A stretch of 41,304 bases of DNA from an uncultured Hungatella sp. (GTDB taxonomy: Bacteria; Bacillota; Clostridia; Lachnospirales; Lachnospiraceae), in contig CAJUEJ010000035.1 of assembly GCA_910585435.1 (NCBI GenBank), forward strand, positions 1-41,304, written 5' to 3'. Under the pieces are notes generated by a model. That model saw nothing but the letters and a program-made list of their open reading frames with translations. It made no database searches and was not told the origin of the DNA. The translations under genes and the position numbers were made by a program. Positions 18,162 through 24,840 of this stretch are shown here, one piece after another (the stretch's first letter is position 1; each line of letters starts with the position of its first letter).

Positions 18162-18692
18162 CTACGTTTCACAAGCATTCCTTCTCTCATCTGCCTCAAT
18201 CTCAATCCCCAGATACAAAAGTCTCTTCCTGCCCATAATCTCTGCCTCTATCTCTGCTATCCTCTTATGAAGATTCACCCGTCTCACCCTGTTCCCCATT
18301 CCCAGGAGCGGCCCGGACAGATAAGAAATCTTCCCATCCGCCCCAATCCTCACCCTGGATATCCCAATCCTGCCTCTTCTGTCTGCAAGCCTCTCCATCA
18401 ATTCTGTCTCATGCTCTTCCAGCGTTGACACATACTCATCATCGCTGAACAAAAGGTTTGGTTTCGGTGTCTTTTTCAGCTCCTTATACACCTTCTCCGG
18501 CTGGTCCGTATCAATAAACACATACCCAGGGAATAAATCCTCATATACCGTCTGCCACTTCCCCTCATACTTCTTCCTTCTGCTGCGTATCAGATGAAAG
18601 CACCTTGCATTCAACTCTCCCGGAAGCAGCCCGGCAACAAAAGCCTCCGCCTGTCCCTCGCCCCCATCCTTCACATGGACAACGCACCACAT
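18162..18692 (-). CDS. loaP: LoaP-type NusG-paralog antiterminator
   Basis: The protein has 176 residues from ATG 18692. The NusG N-terminal domain opens with MWCVVHVKDGGEGQAEAF. A basic LIRSRRKKYEGKWQ segment and the FPGYVFIDT motif follow, and the C-terminal KOW-like domain is GKISYLSGPLLGMGNRVRRVN, then HKRIAEIEAEIMGR. LoaP proteins bind leader RNA and let RNA polymerase read through terminators over long biosynthetic operons. In Clostridia they often stand first in polysaccharide clusters, as here. The frame extends to 18836, but the extra residues do not fit NusG, and ATG 18692 has GGGAG 9 nt upstream. The added stretch is instead part of a structured leader. Confidence 0.88.
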   Translation of the reverse strand: MWCVVHVKDGGEGQAEAFVAGLLPGELNARCFHLIRSRRKKYEGKWQTVYEDLFPGYVFIDTDQPEKVYKELKKTPKPNLLFSDDEYVSTLEEHETELMERLADRRGRIGISRVRIGADGKISYLSGPLLGMGNRVRRVNLHKRIAEIEAEIMGRKRLLYLGIEIEADERRNACET

Positions 18693-18795
18693 ACGGCAAT
18701 CACTCCCATCTATCCAACTTACGGCAATACAAATAGATTGACACACCTTCCCCCAGATCCCCAGCAACTCTTCCACGCCATTTCCCCTATCCAGT

Positions 18796-18821
18796 GGGGA
18801 AAAACCCATAGGTTTTTCCCC
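18796..18821. repeat. Palindrome copy B in the loaP leader
   Basis: GGGGAAAAACC and GGTTTTTCCCC are perfect 11-bp arms with a 4-nt CATA loop. With the preceding AGT, this 29-nt stretch (18793-18821) is the exact reverse complement of part of copy A, 160 bp away. No T-run follows on either strand, so it is not a standard terminator. Confidence 0.8.
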
Positions 18822-18878
18822 GAAAACCTCTTGCAAATTTCCCCCTGTTGTGCTATCCTATGTTTGTCAAAAATGAAA

Positions 18879-18909
18879 TAAAAAAAGAGCAAATTACATG
18901 AATTTGCCC
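18879..18909 (-). terminator. Terminator hairpin inside the loaP leader
   Basis: On the minus strand GGGCAAATT and AATTTGCTC pair (9 bp, one G-U) around a CATGT loop, followed by TTTTTTT. It is a complete intrinsic terminator lying upstream of loaP and between the two palindromes. It is the obvious target for antitermination. Confidence 0.65.
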
Positions 18910-18924
18910 AATTTTGTAACACAT

Positions 18925-18954
18925 TTATAAAATTATCAATCTGATTTCAGTCAA
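18925..18954 (-). promoter_or_regulatory. Candidate sigma-A promoter in the loaP leader
   Basis: On the minus strand TTGACT is followed after 18 bp by TTATAA. A transcript from here would meet the terminator hairpin within about 10 nt of its start. A start farther upstream that also includes palindrome A is equally possible. Confidence 0.35.
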
Positions 18955-18981
18955 TTTTAATCCATACAAAGCCGATCAGAA

Positions 18982-19013
18982 AGTGGGGAAAAACCTATGG
19001 GTTTTTCCCCACT
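18982..19013. repeat. Palindrome copy A in the loaP leader
   Basis: Perfect 14-bp arms AGTGGGGAAAAACC and GGTTTTTCCCCACT enclose a TATG loop (plus-strand reading). Further GGGGAAA-type blocks (TTTCCCC on the plus strand) stand at about 18781, 18839 and 19022. The 441-nt gene-free stretch 18693-19133 otherwise holds only the hairpins listed here. Confidence 0.85.
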
Positions 19014-19075
19014 ATTGTCCATTTTCCCCAAAATTCTGTTAAATAGCAGCCATCCAATCCACTTTGTTCCGTCCT

Positions 19076-19109
19076 ATCAAAATAAGCTGCCGCAAAACAT
19101 TGCGGCAGC
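19076..19109 (-). terminator. Intrinsic terminator after the DUF1266 lipoprotein gene
   Basis: GCTGCCGCAA and TTGCGGCAGC form a perfect 10-bp stem with a 4-nt loop. On the minus strand TTATTTTGAT follows, about 25 nt after the stop codon. It separates this gene from the loaP leader. Confidence 0.8.
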
Positions 19110-19133
19110 CCATATATATCTCGTTATATAATT

Positions 19134-20372
19134 TTACCAGGTCTTTGTAAGAGCCAGATTGTAATCTACTGCGTAAGGATTATCCTCTCTGGTCTTGATA
19201 TCCTCATAAACACTGCGGCGCTCGTCAGAGCTTTCGCCGTTCCAGTACTCATACCCTCTGAGATAACTGTCCATCAGTTCATCCCAGGAGCCGAACAAAG
19301 GCTGCATCGTCTGAGCAATCTCCAGGGATTTGTCCAGAGCTTCCTGCTCAGTGTAATAGCCCGCCAGGTAGAAATATCCCATCAGGCTCAGGGCACGGCA
19401 ATAATCCCAGCCATCAATGGCAGTCTCGCCATACTGCGCATACATATCCATCATCTGTACACAGGCCTCTGCCTCTTCGCTGCTCATGTTGTAAGGGCTG
19501 GCTGTAAGGAAGGAGGTCATCTCCTCTGCAGACATATCGTTCAGTCCTACATCCAAAAGGGTCTGCACAGTCTCCTTGTAATCTGTCCGATGGCCTTCTG
19601 TCAGAATCCACTCCAGGGTGCTGTCGGCAGATGCCTTATCGGATACGTCCCACCAGCTCTTTAACAGTTCCTGCTCTACAGATGCGCTTTCGTCATTGGC
19701 CGGAAGCCCTCCAAACAAATTGTAATCCCAGCCGTTTAAGTCTGTCAGAACAGCGTAAGCCGCATTAAACCAGCGGATTGTATCTGTCATCTCAGAAGTA
19801 AAATTATTCTCTACCTCTGGAACCACTTCTTTGAACTTGGAAAGAGATGCCGCGAAGGATGCTTTAACCTTGTCTGTAATCTTATTGGCTATAAAACCGA
19901 TGGAATAATACGCATAATCAGTCTCACCATAAATCAGATAGCCTGCTGCCGTTGTACCATCAGATGTAACCTTGCAGGTATAGGCCTTAATATTGCTCAT
20001 ACCCGGGATAGCGATGGCTTCCGCCTCCTCATCATCTGACATGCCGTAGCTGGTCTCCACCAGTTCCTGCAGAGATTCCATACTGTCTACCGGAAAAATC
20101 CCTCCCTTTGGAAACTGCATCAGAAGAACGGCTTCTCTTCCATCTTCACTGCCTGCCGTAATGAATGTTTCACTTCCTACATCCTCTGTAATCCAGTCTT
20201 TCTTCAGGTAAATCGACGCTGAACCGTCCGGCGTAGAGAATTCCTGCATATCAGCCAGCAATTCTTCCGTTGAAGCTGGTTTTCCCCCACAGCCCTGAAG
20301 CATGGTAAGCGCAAGCACCATAACCATAAAAAAGCTGATAATTCTGCCTGCTTTTTTGTTTTTGAGTATCAT
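19134..20372 (-). CDS. DUF1266-containing lipoprotein
   Basis: The 412-residue protein has a basic N-terminus, a hydrophobic signal and the lipobox LQGC at about residues 25-28, so it is probably anchored outside the membrane. Residues from about 30 to 190 form an unassigned beta-rich domain (EFSTPDGSASIYLKKDW). From about 200 the pattern WFNAAYAVLTDLNGWDYNLFGG, then WDYCRALSLMGYFYLAGYYTEQEALD and FGSWDELMDSYLRGYEYWNG matches DUF1266 (PF06889), whose function is unknown. The start has AAGGAGG upstream. It stands alone, with its own promoter and terminator. Confidence 0.8.
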   Translation of the reverse strand: MILKNKKAGRIISFFMVMVLALTMLQGCGGKPASTEELLADMQEFSTPDGSASIYLKKDWITEDVGSETFITAGSEDGREAVLLMQFPKGGIFPVDSMESLQELVETSYGMSDDEEAEAIAIPGMSNIKAYTCKVTSDGTTAAGYLIYGETDYAYYSIGFIANKITDKVKASFAASLSKFKEVVPEVENNFTSEMTDTIRWFNAAYAVLTDLNGWDYNLFGGLPANDESASVEQELLKSWWDVSDKASADSTLEWILTEGHRTDYKETVQTLLDVGLNDMSAEEMTSFLTASPYNMSSEEAEACVQMMDMYAQYGETAIDGWDYCRALSLMGYFYLAGYYTEQEALDKSLEIAQTMQPLFGSWDELMDSYLRGYEYWNGESSDERRSVYEDIKTREDNPYAVDYNLALTKTW

Positions 20373-20433
20373 ACTACTTTTCCTCCTTCATAATATCAAA
20401 CATTGCAGCCGCTTTGCAGCCTATGTCCATTTA

Positions 20434-20462
20434 ACTTTACCACTGTTTATACAAAAAAACAA
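20434..20462 (-). promoter_or_regulatory. Candidate promoter of the DUF1266 lipoprotein gene
   Basis: On the minus strand TTGTTT is followed after 17 bp by TAAAGT, about 60 nt before the start codon in an AT-rich gap. The match is moderate. Confidence 0.35.
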
Positions 20463-20515
20463 TGATAAAACTTATTAAAAAAATAGTATAATTTTATAAA
20501 AATTTGATAAATTTC

Positions 20516-21589
20516 TCATGTTATTACCATACCTGATTCCCCGATATGAAAGGCCTTAAAATATTTGTCTTCCATAGGAATCCACTGACTCTGAAACCGC
20601 TTGAACATCTCTTTGCCATCCCTTTTCAAGATCCGGCACTCCTGCTCCTCCTTCTGTACCTGGCAGAAGATCCGAAGATCATACACATTTCCAAAATACG
20701 GATGCTGGCTGTAAACTCCTTCTATAATATTCAGTGAATGGTAGGGTTCCTTAACCGGCTCCCCCAGCGTCTGGGTTCCACAGTCATAAGGCCGGTACTC
20801 CAGCCCCTCTCTTTCCTTAATATGATCCAGTATCTCCTCCCTGAACCGCTCATAATCCACATTGCCTCCAGGCTGTGCAAGCCTATCCTCAGTCCTCTGA
20901 CAGGGCCTTAAGAAAAAATCATCCATGTGGAACAGACGGCATCCGTAGATTTCCCTTAAAATCCTTCCAAGGGTACTTTTTCCGCTTCCGCACATTCCGT
21001 CCACAGACACAAGCACCGGCCTGTCACCAGCCTCTGCCCGCAGCCGGTCGATTCGCAGAAACACCTGATAATATCTGGTATAGTACTCTGCCGCCGCCCG
21101 ATATGCCGGATGGTACAGCCTGCGGTACCTCTCACTGTGGCTGACCGGAGGATATCCTTTCCTTCTGTAATCTTCCAGATAGCTTTCCACCTGCTCCGGC
21201 GCAAAAGGAACCTCCCCCTTTTTGCTGCAATCTCTCAGCATATCCAGCTTTTTCTCAAAGGAAGATATTTTTCCAATCTTCCGATCCGCTGTCTGGACAA
21301 AAATCTGATTCAACGTCTCCGGTGCAAATCCTTTTCCCAGAACCTGCAGATTCATTCTGCACATTCCGTCCCCAATCTCCTCACAGTCCGGGATCTCCTG
21401 CTCCCGGATACAGTCTGCCTGCTTCTGCCCCTTTATCTGTCCCCACTCTTCCCTGATCCACTTCAAACTTGCGTGAGGATTCTTAATCATATGGCCGCCG
21501 CCGAACTCACTCTGGTACAGAAGCTTTACCGCATCCTCCACCTGCATCTCCGGGTAACGTTCTATCTGCCTGAATAAATATTCTTTCAT
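20516..21589 (-). CDS. P-loop kinase, uridine-kinase-like, with N-terminal extension
   Basis: The protein has 357 residues. The C-terminal half is a nucleoside/uridine kinase-type P-loop domain: Walker A GMCGSGKST (198-206), LFHMDDFFL with the DD pair, the PGGNVDYERF segment and IIEGVYSQHP. The N-terminal 180 residues (starting KEYLFRQIERYPEMQVEDAVKLLYQSEFGGGHMI) are a helical region I do not recognise. A nucleoside or similar small alcohol is the likely phosphate acceptor. The gene starts 2 nt after the ECF transporter gene ends, so the two are surely cotranscribed, which suggests uptake followed by trapping through phosphorylation. Confidence 0.8.
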   Translation of the reverse strand: MKEYLFRQIERYPEMQVEDAVKLLYQSEFGGGHMIKNPHASLKWIREEWGQIKGQKQADCIREQEIPDCEEIGDGMCRMNLQVLGKGFAPETLNQIFVQTADRKIGKISSFEKKLDMLRDCSKKGEVPFAPEQVESYLEDYRRKGYPPVSHSERYRRLYHPAYRAAAEYYTRYYQVFLRIDRLRAEAGDRPVLVSVDGMCGSGKSTLGRILREIYGCRLFHMDDFFLRPCQRTEDRLAQPGGNVDYERFREEILDHIKEREGLEYRPYDCGTQTLGEPVKEPYHSLNIIEGVYSQHPYFGNVYDLRIFCQVQKEEQECRILKRDGKEMFKRFQSQWIPMEDKYFKAFHIGESGMVIT

Positions 21590-21591
21590 CC

Positions 21592-22131
21592 CTACTTCAC
21601 AGCCTTTGCTCGTTTTAATGCCATAATCATAACAGGAACAAGGATAATCTGCAAGATAATTCCCGGAATCGCATTAAAAAATACTGCCCCCAGGAAAATA
21701 TGTATGGAAAACGTATTTCCAGCAATTCCATATAGAACAATACTGACCAGCCCCCACACAAGACGTCCTGCAATCATGGCTCCTATGAGACTGGCATACA
21801 CAGAAGGAAGGGTCTTTGGAAGCCTCTCATACAAAATCCCTGTTACAGCTCCGTAGGCAGCAAGTTCAAATGCCATGGCCGCTGCCGTGGGCATCATCGG
21901 AGGCATTCCAAACAGTATGCTTCGCAAAACAGGAACCACCGCCCCTACAAGCAGGCCGTATCTCCATCCGCATACATAGCCGCAGATCAGTACCGGAAGA
22001 TGCATGGGAAGAAGGTTCCCGCCGATTTCAGGAATCTGCCCTGTAAAAAAAGGCATGACGATTCCCAGCGCCAGGAACATGGCGCTTAAAACCAGATTCT
22101 GTGTTGATGATTTACCCTTTGTATTTGTCAT
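21592..22131 (-). CDS. ECF transporter S component (substrate-binding membrane protein)
   Basis: The protein has 179 residues from ATG 22131, which has GGAGAG upstream. The frame extends to 22197, but that part lies inside a terminator hairpin. Five to six hydrophobic segments and the pattern MHLPVLICGYVCGWRYGLLVGAVVPVLRSILFG, then PTAAAMAFELAAYGAVTGILY are typical of ECF S components. These capture a vitamin or nucleobase-like ligand and work with a shared EcfA/A'/T module, absent here. The ligand cannot be read from sequence. The downstream kinase and the structured leader are the best clues. Confidence 0.85.
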   Translation of the reverse strand: MTNTKGKSSTQNLVLSAMFLALGIVMPFFTGQIPEIGGNLLPMHLPVLICGYVCGWRYGLLVGAVVPVLRSILFGMPPMMPTAAAMAFELAAYGAVTGILYERLPKTLPSVYASLIGAMIAGRLVWGLVSIVLYGIAGNTFSIHIFLGAVFFNAIPGIILQIILVPVMIMALKRAKAVK

Positions 22132-22328
22132 TGTACTCTCCTGTTCTTTTGATCCTTCACATAAAAATTCAACAAAAAAATACCAGAACGAATGCATTCC
22201 TAGGGAATGCCATTACCTTCCTGGTACCTTATCTCTTAACATCCTTTTTTGTTTCTGCCTGAAAAGCGATTCTGCCCTTTGGCCACTGGCTTCAGCCAGT
22301 TTCTCTATGCCGGTTCTGTCCGGCTGTC
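22132..22328 (-). promoter_or_regulatory. Structured leader of the ECF-kinase unit (candidate riboswitch)
   Basis: About 100 nt lie between the predicted start of transcription and a strong terminator. Hairpins are visible on the minus strand: GCCGG/CCGGC with a 6-nt loop and ACTGGC/GCCAGT with a TGAA loop, then GGCCAAAGGGCAG and an A-rich segment. This promoter, folded domain, terminator, gene order is that of a transcription-attenuating riboswitch. By eye the leader matches none of the TPP, FMN, THF, preQ1-I, cobalamin or T-box consensus patterns. Confidence 0.5.
22174..22226 (-). terminator. Leader terminator before the ECF gene
   Basis: On the minus strand TACCAG and CTGGTA form the base of a long stem. 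It contains the GCATTCC/GGAATGC inner helix and is followed by TTTTTTT. It stands about 40 nt before the ECF ribosome binding site, so it must be bypassed for expression. Confidence 0.8.
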
Positions 22329-22334
22329 TGTATG

Positions 22335-22363
22335 ATTATAATCGTCTTTTTTCAGAATGTCAA
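22335..22363 (-). promoter_or_regulatory. Consensus sigma-A promoter of the ECF-kinase unit
   Basis: On the minus strand a perfect TTGACA is followed, after exactly 17 bp, by a perfect TATAAT. This is the best promoter in the window, which fits a transcript controlled mainly by attenuation. Confidence 0.85.
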
Positions 22364-22488
22364 TAAAATTTTTCCCGTACCATTTTTGTTTCCTCAATAA
22401 ATCCTATACTTTTTGTTTTTTTGCTGGTATACTCTCTTTAGCAAACGGCAGATTAAAACTACAAAAATAATGGAAGGAACTATACAAT

Positions 22489-22845
22489 ATGAAAGATAAA
22501 AGCAAAATACGGGATATCATTCTGGCTGTGGCAATTCTGGTAATAGCCGTAGTTTTTTATGCAGGGAACCGGCTTATAAACCGGAAACCGGCTGCCATCG
22601 TAGAGATTTCCCTCAATAACCATGTGATTCATCAGCTGGATTTAAGCAAGGACACGGAAATCGTCATCGAAGGCTACAAGGGCGGAACCAACACCCTGGT
22701 GATAGAAAACGGACAGGTATATATATCCGATGCCTCCTGCCCTGATAAGGTCTGTATCTACCAGGGAAAGATAAGCCGCCCCGGAGAGATGATCGTATGC
22801 CTCCCTAATCTGATGATTGCCAAGATTGTAGGCGAGGAAGAGTAA
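22489..22845 (+). CDS. NusG domain II-containing membrane-anchored protein
   Basis: The 118-residue protein has one N-terminal membrane helix (IRDIILAVAILVIAVVFYAG), then an extracytoplasmic beta domain of the NusG_II family (PF07009). The family pattern is visible in TNTLVIENGQVYISDASCPDKVCIYQGKISRPGEMIVCLPN, with two conserved cysteines spaced C-x4-C. Its function is unknown; in Firmicutes it often neighbours FMN-binding or ApbE genes, and an FMN-binding protein lies 3 kb downstream here. It is not a transcription factor despite the name. A short AAGCC/GGCTT hairpin with TCTTTTT just after the stop may terminate it. Confidence 0.85.
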   Translation: MKDKSKIRDIILAVAILVIAVVFYAGNRLINRKPAAIVEISLNNHVIHQLDLSKDTEIVIEGYKGGTNTLVIENGQVYISDASCPDKVCIYQGKISRPGEMIVCLPNLMIAKIVGEEE

Positions 22846-22881
22846 GCCTTCCTCCTCTGGCTTTCTTTTTACCTCTTCCCA

Positions 22882-22909
22882 TAGGGGTCAAAACACATTT
22901 TGACCCCTA
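22882..22909. repeat. Perfect 12-bp palindrome
   Basis: TAGGGGTCAAAA and TTTTGACCCCTA are separated by CACA. No T-run follows on either strand. The right arm contains TTGACC, which with AATATA 17 bp later could be a promoter for the ABC genes. In design (G4-starting arms, 4-nt loop) it resembles the loaP leader palindromes but differs in sequence. Confidence 0.7.
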
Positions 22910-22969
22910 CATCATACTATAAAATATACCTGTTTTTGGTATCCTCTATTTATATTTGGGAGGTAATTC

Positions 22970-23737
22970 ATGAAAGCAAAACTGGAAGTCAGAAACTTAC
23001 ATTACTCTTACCACACACTGGAAGGCGAGACCCAGGCCCTTTCCGATATATCCTTTGATGTAAAGGACGGCGAATTTTTTGCCATTGTCGGACCGTCCGG
23101 CTGCGGCAAATCCACCCTTTTGTCTCTCCTGTGCGGACTCATTGAGCCGGAAAATGGCAGTATCCTGATTGACGGATGTCCTCGTCAGGACAGCGATGCT
23201 GTCATCGGATATATGCTGCAAAGGGATCACCTTTTTGAATGGCGCACCATTTTCTCCAATATTTCTCTGGGATTAGAGATCAATCACCGCCTGGATGAAG
23301 CTGCAAAGCAGGAACTGACTGAGATGCTGGATACTTATGGGCTCTTACAGTTTAAAGATTCCAGGCCTTCTCAGCTGTCCGGCGGAATGCGTCAGCGTGC
23401 GGCCTTAATCCGCACCATGGCTCTGAAACCGGATATTCTTCTTTTAGATGAACCATTTTCTGCCCTTGACTATCAGACCAGGCTGGAGGTCTGTGATGAT
23501 ATCAGCTCTATCATCCGCACTGAGAAAAAGACAGCCATCCTGATTACCCATGATTTGTCGGAAGCCATCTCTGTGGCTGACCGGATCTTAATCCTTACCA
23601 GCCGTCCTGGAAAAGTAAAGGCTGTGATGGAGGTCAGATTCGCGCCGGAATTCGACCGCCCTCTGTCAAGGAGGAATGCACCGGAATTTTCGTCTTATTT
23701 TAATCAGCTGTGGAAGGAGTTGAAATTACATGATTGA
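22970..23737 (+). CDS. ABC transporter ATP-binding protein, NitT/TauT type
   Basis: The 255-residue ATPase has Walker A GPSGCGKST, a Q-loop in YMLQRDHLFEWRT, signature LSGGMRQR, Walker B ILLLDEPFSALD and the switch histidine in ITHDLSEA. The QRDHLFEWRT and PGKVKAVMEV segments resemble ATPases of the nitrate/sulfonate/thiamine-precursor (SsuB/TauB/ThiZ) group. A GGAGG ribosome site precedes ATG 22970. It overlaps the permease gene by 8 nt, so the two are coupled. Confidence 0.92.
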   Translation: MKAKLEVRNLHYSYHTLEGETQALSDISFDVKDGEFFAIVGPSGCGKSTLLSLLCGLIEPENGSILIDGCPRQDSDAVIGYMLQRDHLFEWRTIFSNISLGLEINHRLDEAAKQELTEMLDTYGLLQFKDSRPSQLSGGMRQRAALIRTMALKPDILLLDEPFSALDYQTRLEVCDDISSIIRTEKKTAILITHDLSEAISVADRILILTSRPGKVKAVMEVRFAPEFDRPLSRRNAPEFSSYFNQLWKELKLHD

Positions 23738-24524
23738 GATCCATCCTACCCTGACTCAGCAGGAATTCCTTGCAAAAGAACGGCAGCACAAGCTTCAGGT
23801 ACGGATTGTAAGAGCCATGATCTTTGTCCTTTTCCTGGCTGTCTGGGAACTGTGTGCCGATCTGGAAATCATAGATGCGTTTATTTTCGGCAGCCCGTCC
23901 CGGATTTTGTCCTGCTTTGTTCAGATGGCTTCGGACGGCACTATTTTTCTCCATATGGGAGTTACTCTCTTCGAAACTCTCATAAGCTTCTTTTTTGTGG
24001 TGGTGATCGCTGTCCTGGCCGCTGTCCTTCTCTGGAGCAGCCGCAGCATTGCGGAAGTGCTGGAGCCTTATCTGGTTATGCTAAACAGCCTTCCCAAGTC
24101 TGCCCTGGCTCCTCTTCTCATCGTATGGCTGGGAAATAATATGAGGACTGTCATCGTGGCTGCCGTCTCTGTGGCCGTGTTCGGCTCTGTTCTGACCCTT
24201 CACACCGGATTTGCACAGACAGATCCAGACAAGATCAAACTGATCTATTCCCTGGGCGGATCCAGGAAGGACGTCCTCTTAAAAGTCCTGATCCCCTCCT
24301 CGGTGCCCCTTATTATCAGCAACATGAAGGTCAATGTAGGCCTGTGCCTGGTAGGCGTGATCATCGGAGAATTTCTCTCAGCCAAGGCTGGCCTGGGATA
24401 TTTGATAATCTATGCTTCCCAGGTGTTTAAGATGGATATGTTAGTTATGTCTATCGCAATCCTGTGTATCCTGTCAACGGTTCTCTATCAGGCCATTGCA
24501 GCATTAGAGAAAAAATTTTTATAA
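23730..24524 (+). CDS. ABC transporter permease, NitT/TauT type
   Basis: The 264-residue permease has about six membrane segments. The coupling-loop pattern GGSRKDVLLKVLIPSSVPLIISNMKVNVGLCLVGVIIGEFL and the earlier LNSLPKSALAPLLIVWLGNN are typical of SsuC/TauC/ThiX-like binding-protein-dependent permeases. No substrate-binding protein gene is found before or after it in the window, so the transporter looks incomplete or is served from elsewhere. The substrate is unknown. Confidence 0.9.
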   Translation: MIEIHPTLTQQEFLAKERQHKLQVRIVRAMIFVLFLAVWELCADLEIIDAFIFGSPSRILSCFVQMASDGTIFLHMGVTLFETLISFFFVVVIAVLAAVLLWSSRSIAEVLEPYLVMLNSLPKSALAPLLIVWLGNNMRTVIVAAVSVAVFGSVLTLHTGFAQTDPDKIKLIYSLGGSRKDVLLKVLIPSSVPLIISNMKVNVGLCLVGVIIGEFLSAKAGLGYLIIYASQVFKMDMLVMSIAILCILSTVLYQAIAALEKKFL

Positions 24525-24731
24525 TACTCTGTTTCATAGTAAACCCCCCATGCCGTTTTCCCGGCACCACTATGAATGAAAGGGGGGATGCACACAAAAT
24601 GCCAAAAGCAAGCATTCCGGCGCTGTACGGTCAGCGCAGCAGGTGCGCAGACCTACAGCAAGAATCCGATCCTTTCCCAGTCAATCATTGTGTAGATAGG
24701 CTGGGAGGGCATACATACTTCCAAAAGAACA
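24525..24731 (+). other. Gene-free structured stretch between permease and MerR gene
   Basis: No convincing coding frame is seen in the roughly 300 nt before the MerR gene. It holds CCCCCC/GGGGGG arms around an inner TGCCG/CGGCA hairpin (about 24543-24588), and GGTC-GCGCA/TGCGC-GACC arms with one mismatch (about 24628-24652). A frame around QTYSKNPILSQSIIV, then IGWEGIHTSKRTLI is broken by a stop and could be a gene relic, but I cannot assign it. Confidence 0.35.
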
Positions 24732-24760
24732 TTGATAAATCTGGCTGGAATAAGTATAAT
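24732..24760 (+). promoter_or_regulatory. Promoter of the MerR-family gene
   Basis: TTGATA is followed after 17 bp by a perfect TATAAT, about 80 nt before the MerR start codon. The regulator therefore has its own promoter, separate from the ABC genes. Confidence 0.65.
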
Positions 24761-24840
24761 AACATGGTATCAGAGACAAAGCTTACGCCCAAACTATAGC
24801 TGGCTTACAGGCATGCGCCCAGGCCATTGCAGGAGGAAGA

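Noticed and set aside
18693..18836. N-terminal extension of the LoaP frame
   Set aside because: The 48 extra residues do not fit NusG and include one arm-pair of the palindrome; ATG 18692 has a ribosome site and matches the family start.
18865..18870. TTGACA on the minus strand as the -35 of a loaP promoter
   Set aside because: No acceptable -10 hexamer lies 16-18 bp downstream; GC-rich sequence is there instead.
22489..22845. Second transcription elongation factor because of the NusG domain II label
   Set aside because: The protein has a membrane anchor and no NusG N-terminal or KOW domain; it is an extracytoplasmic protein by topology.
24525..24731. Remnant of a NitT/TauT binding protein
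   Set aside because: The broken frame has no motif I can tie to that family, and the stretch is too short to judge; it is kept as an unexplained region.
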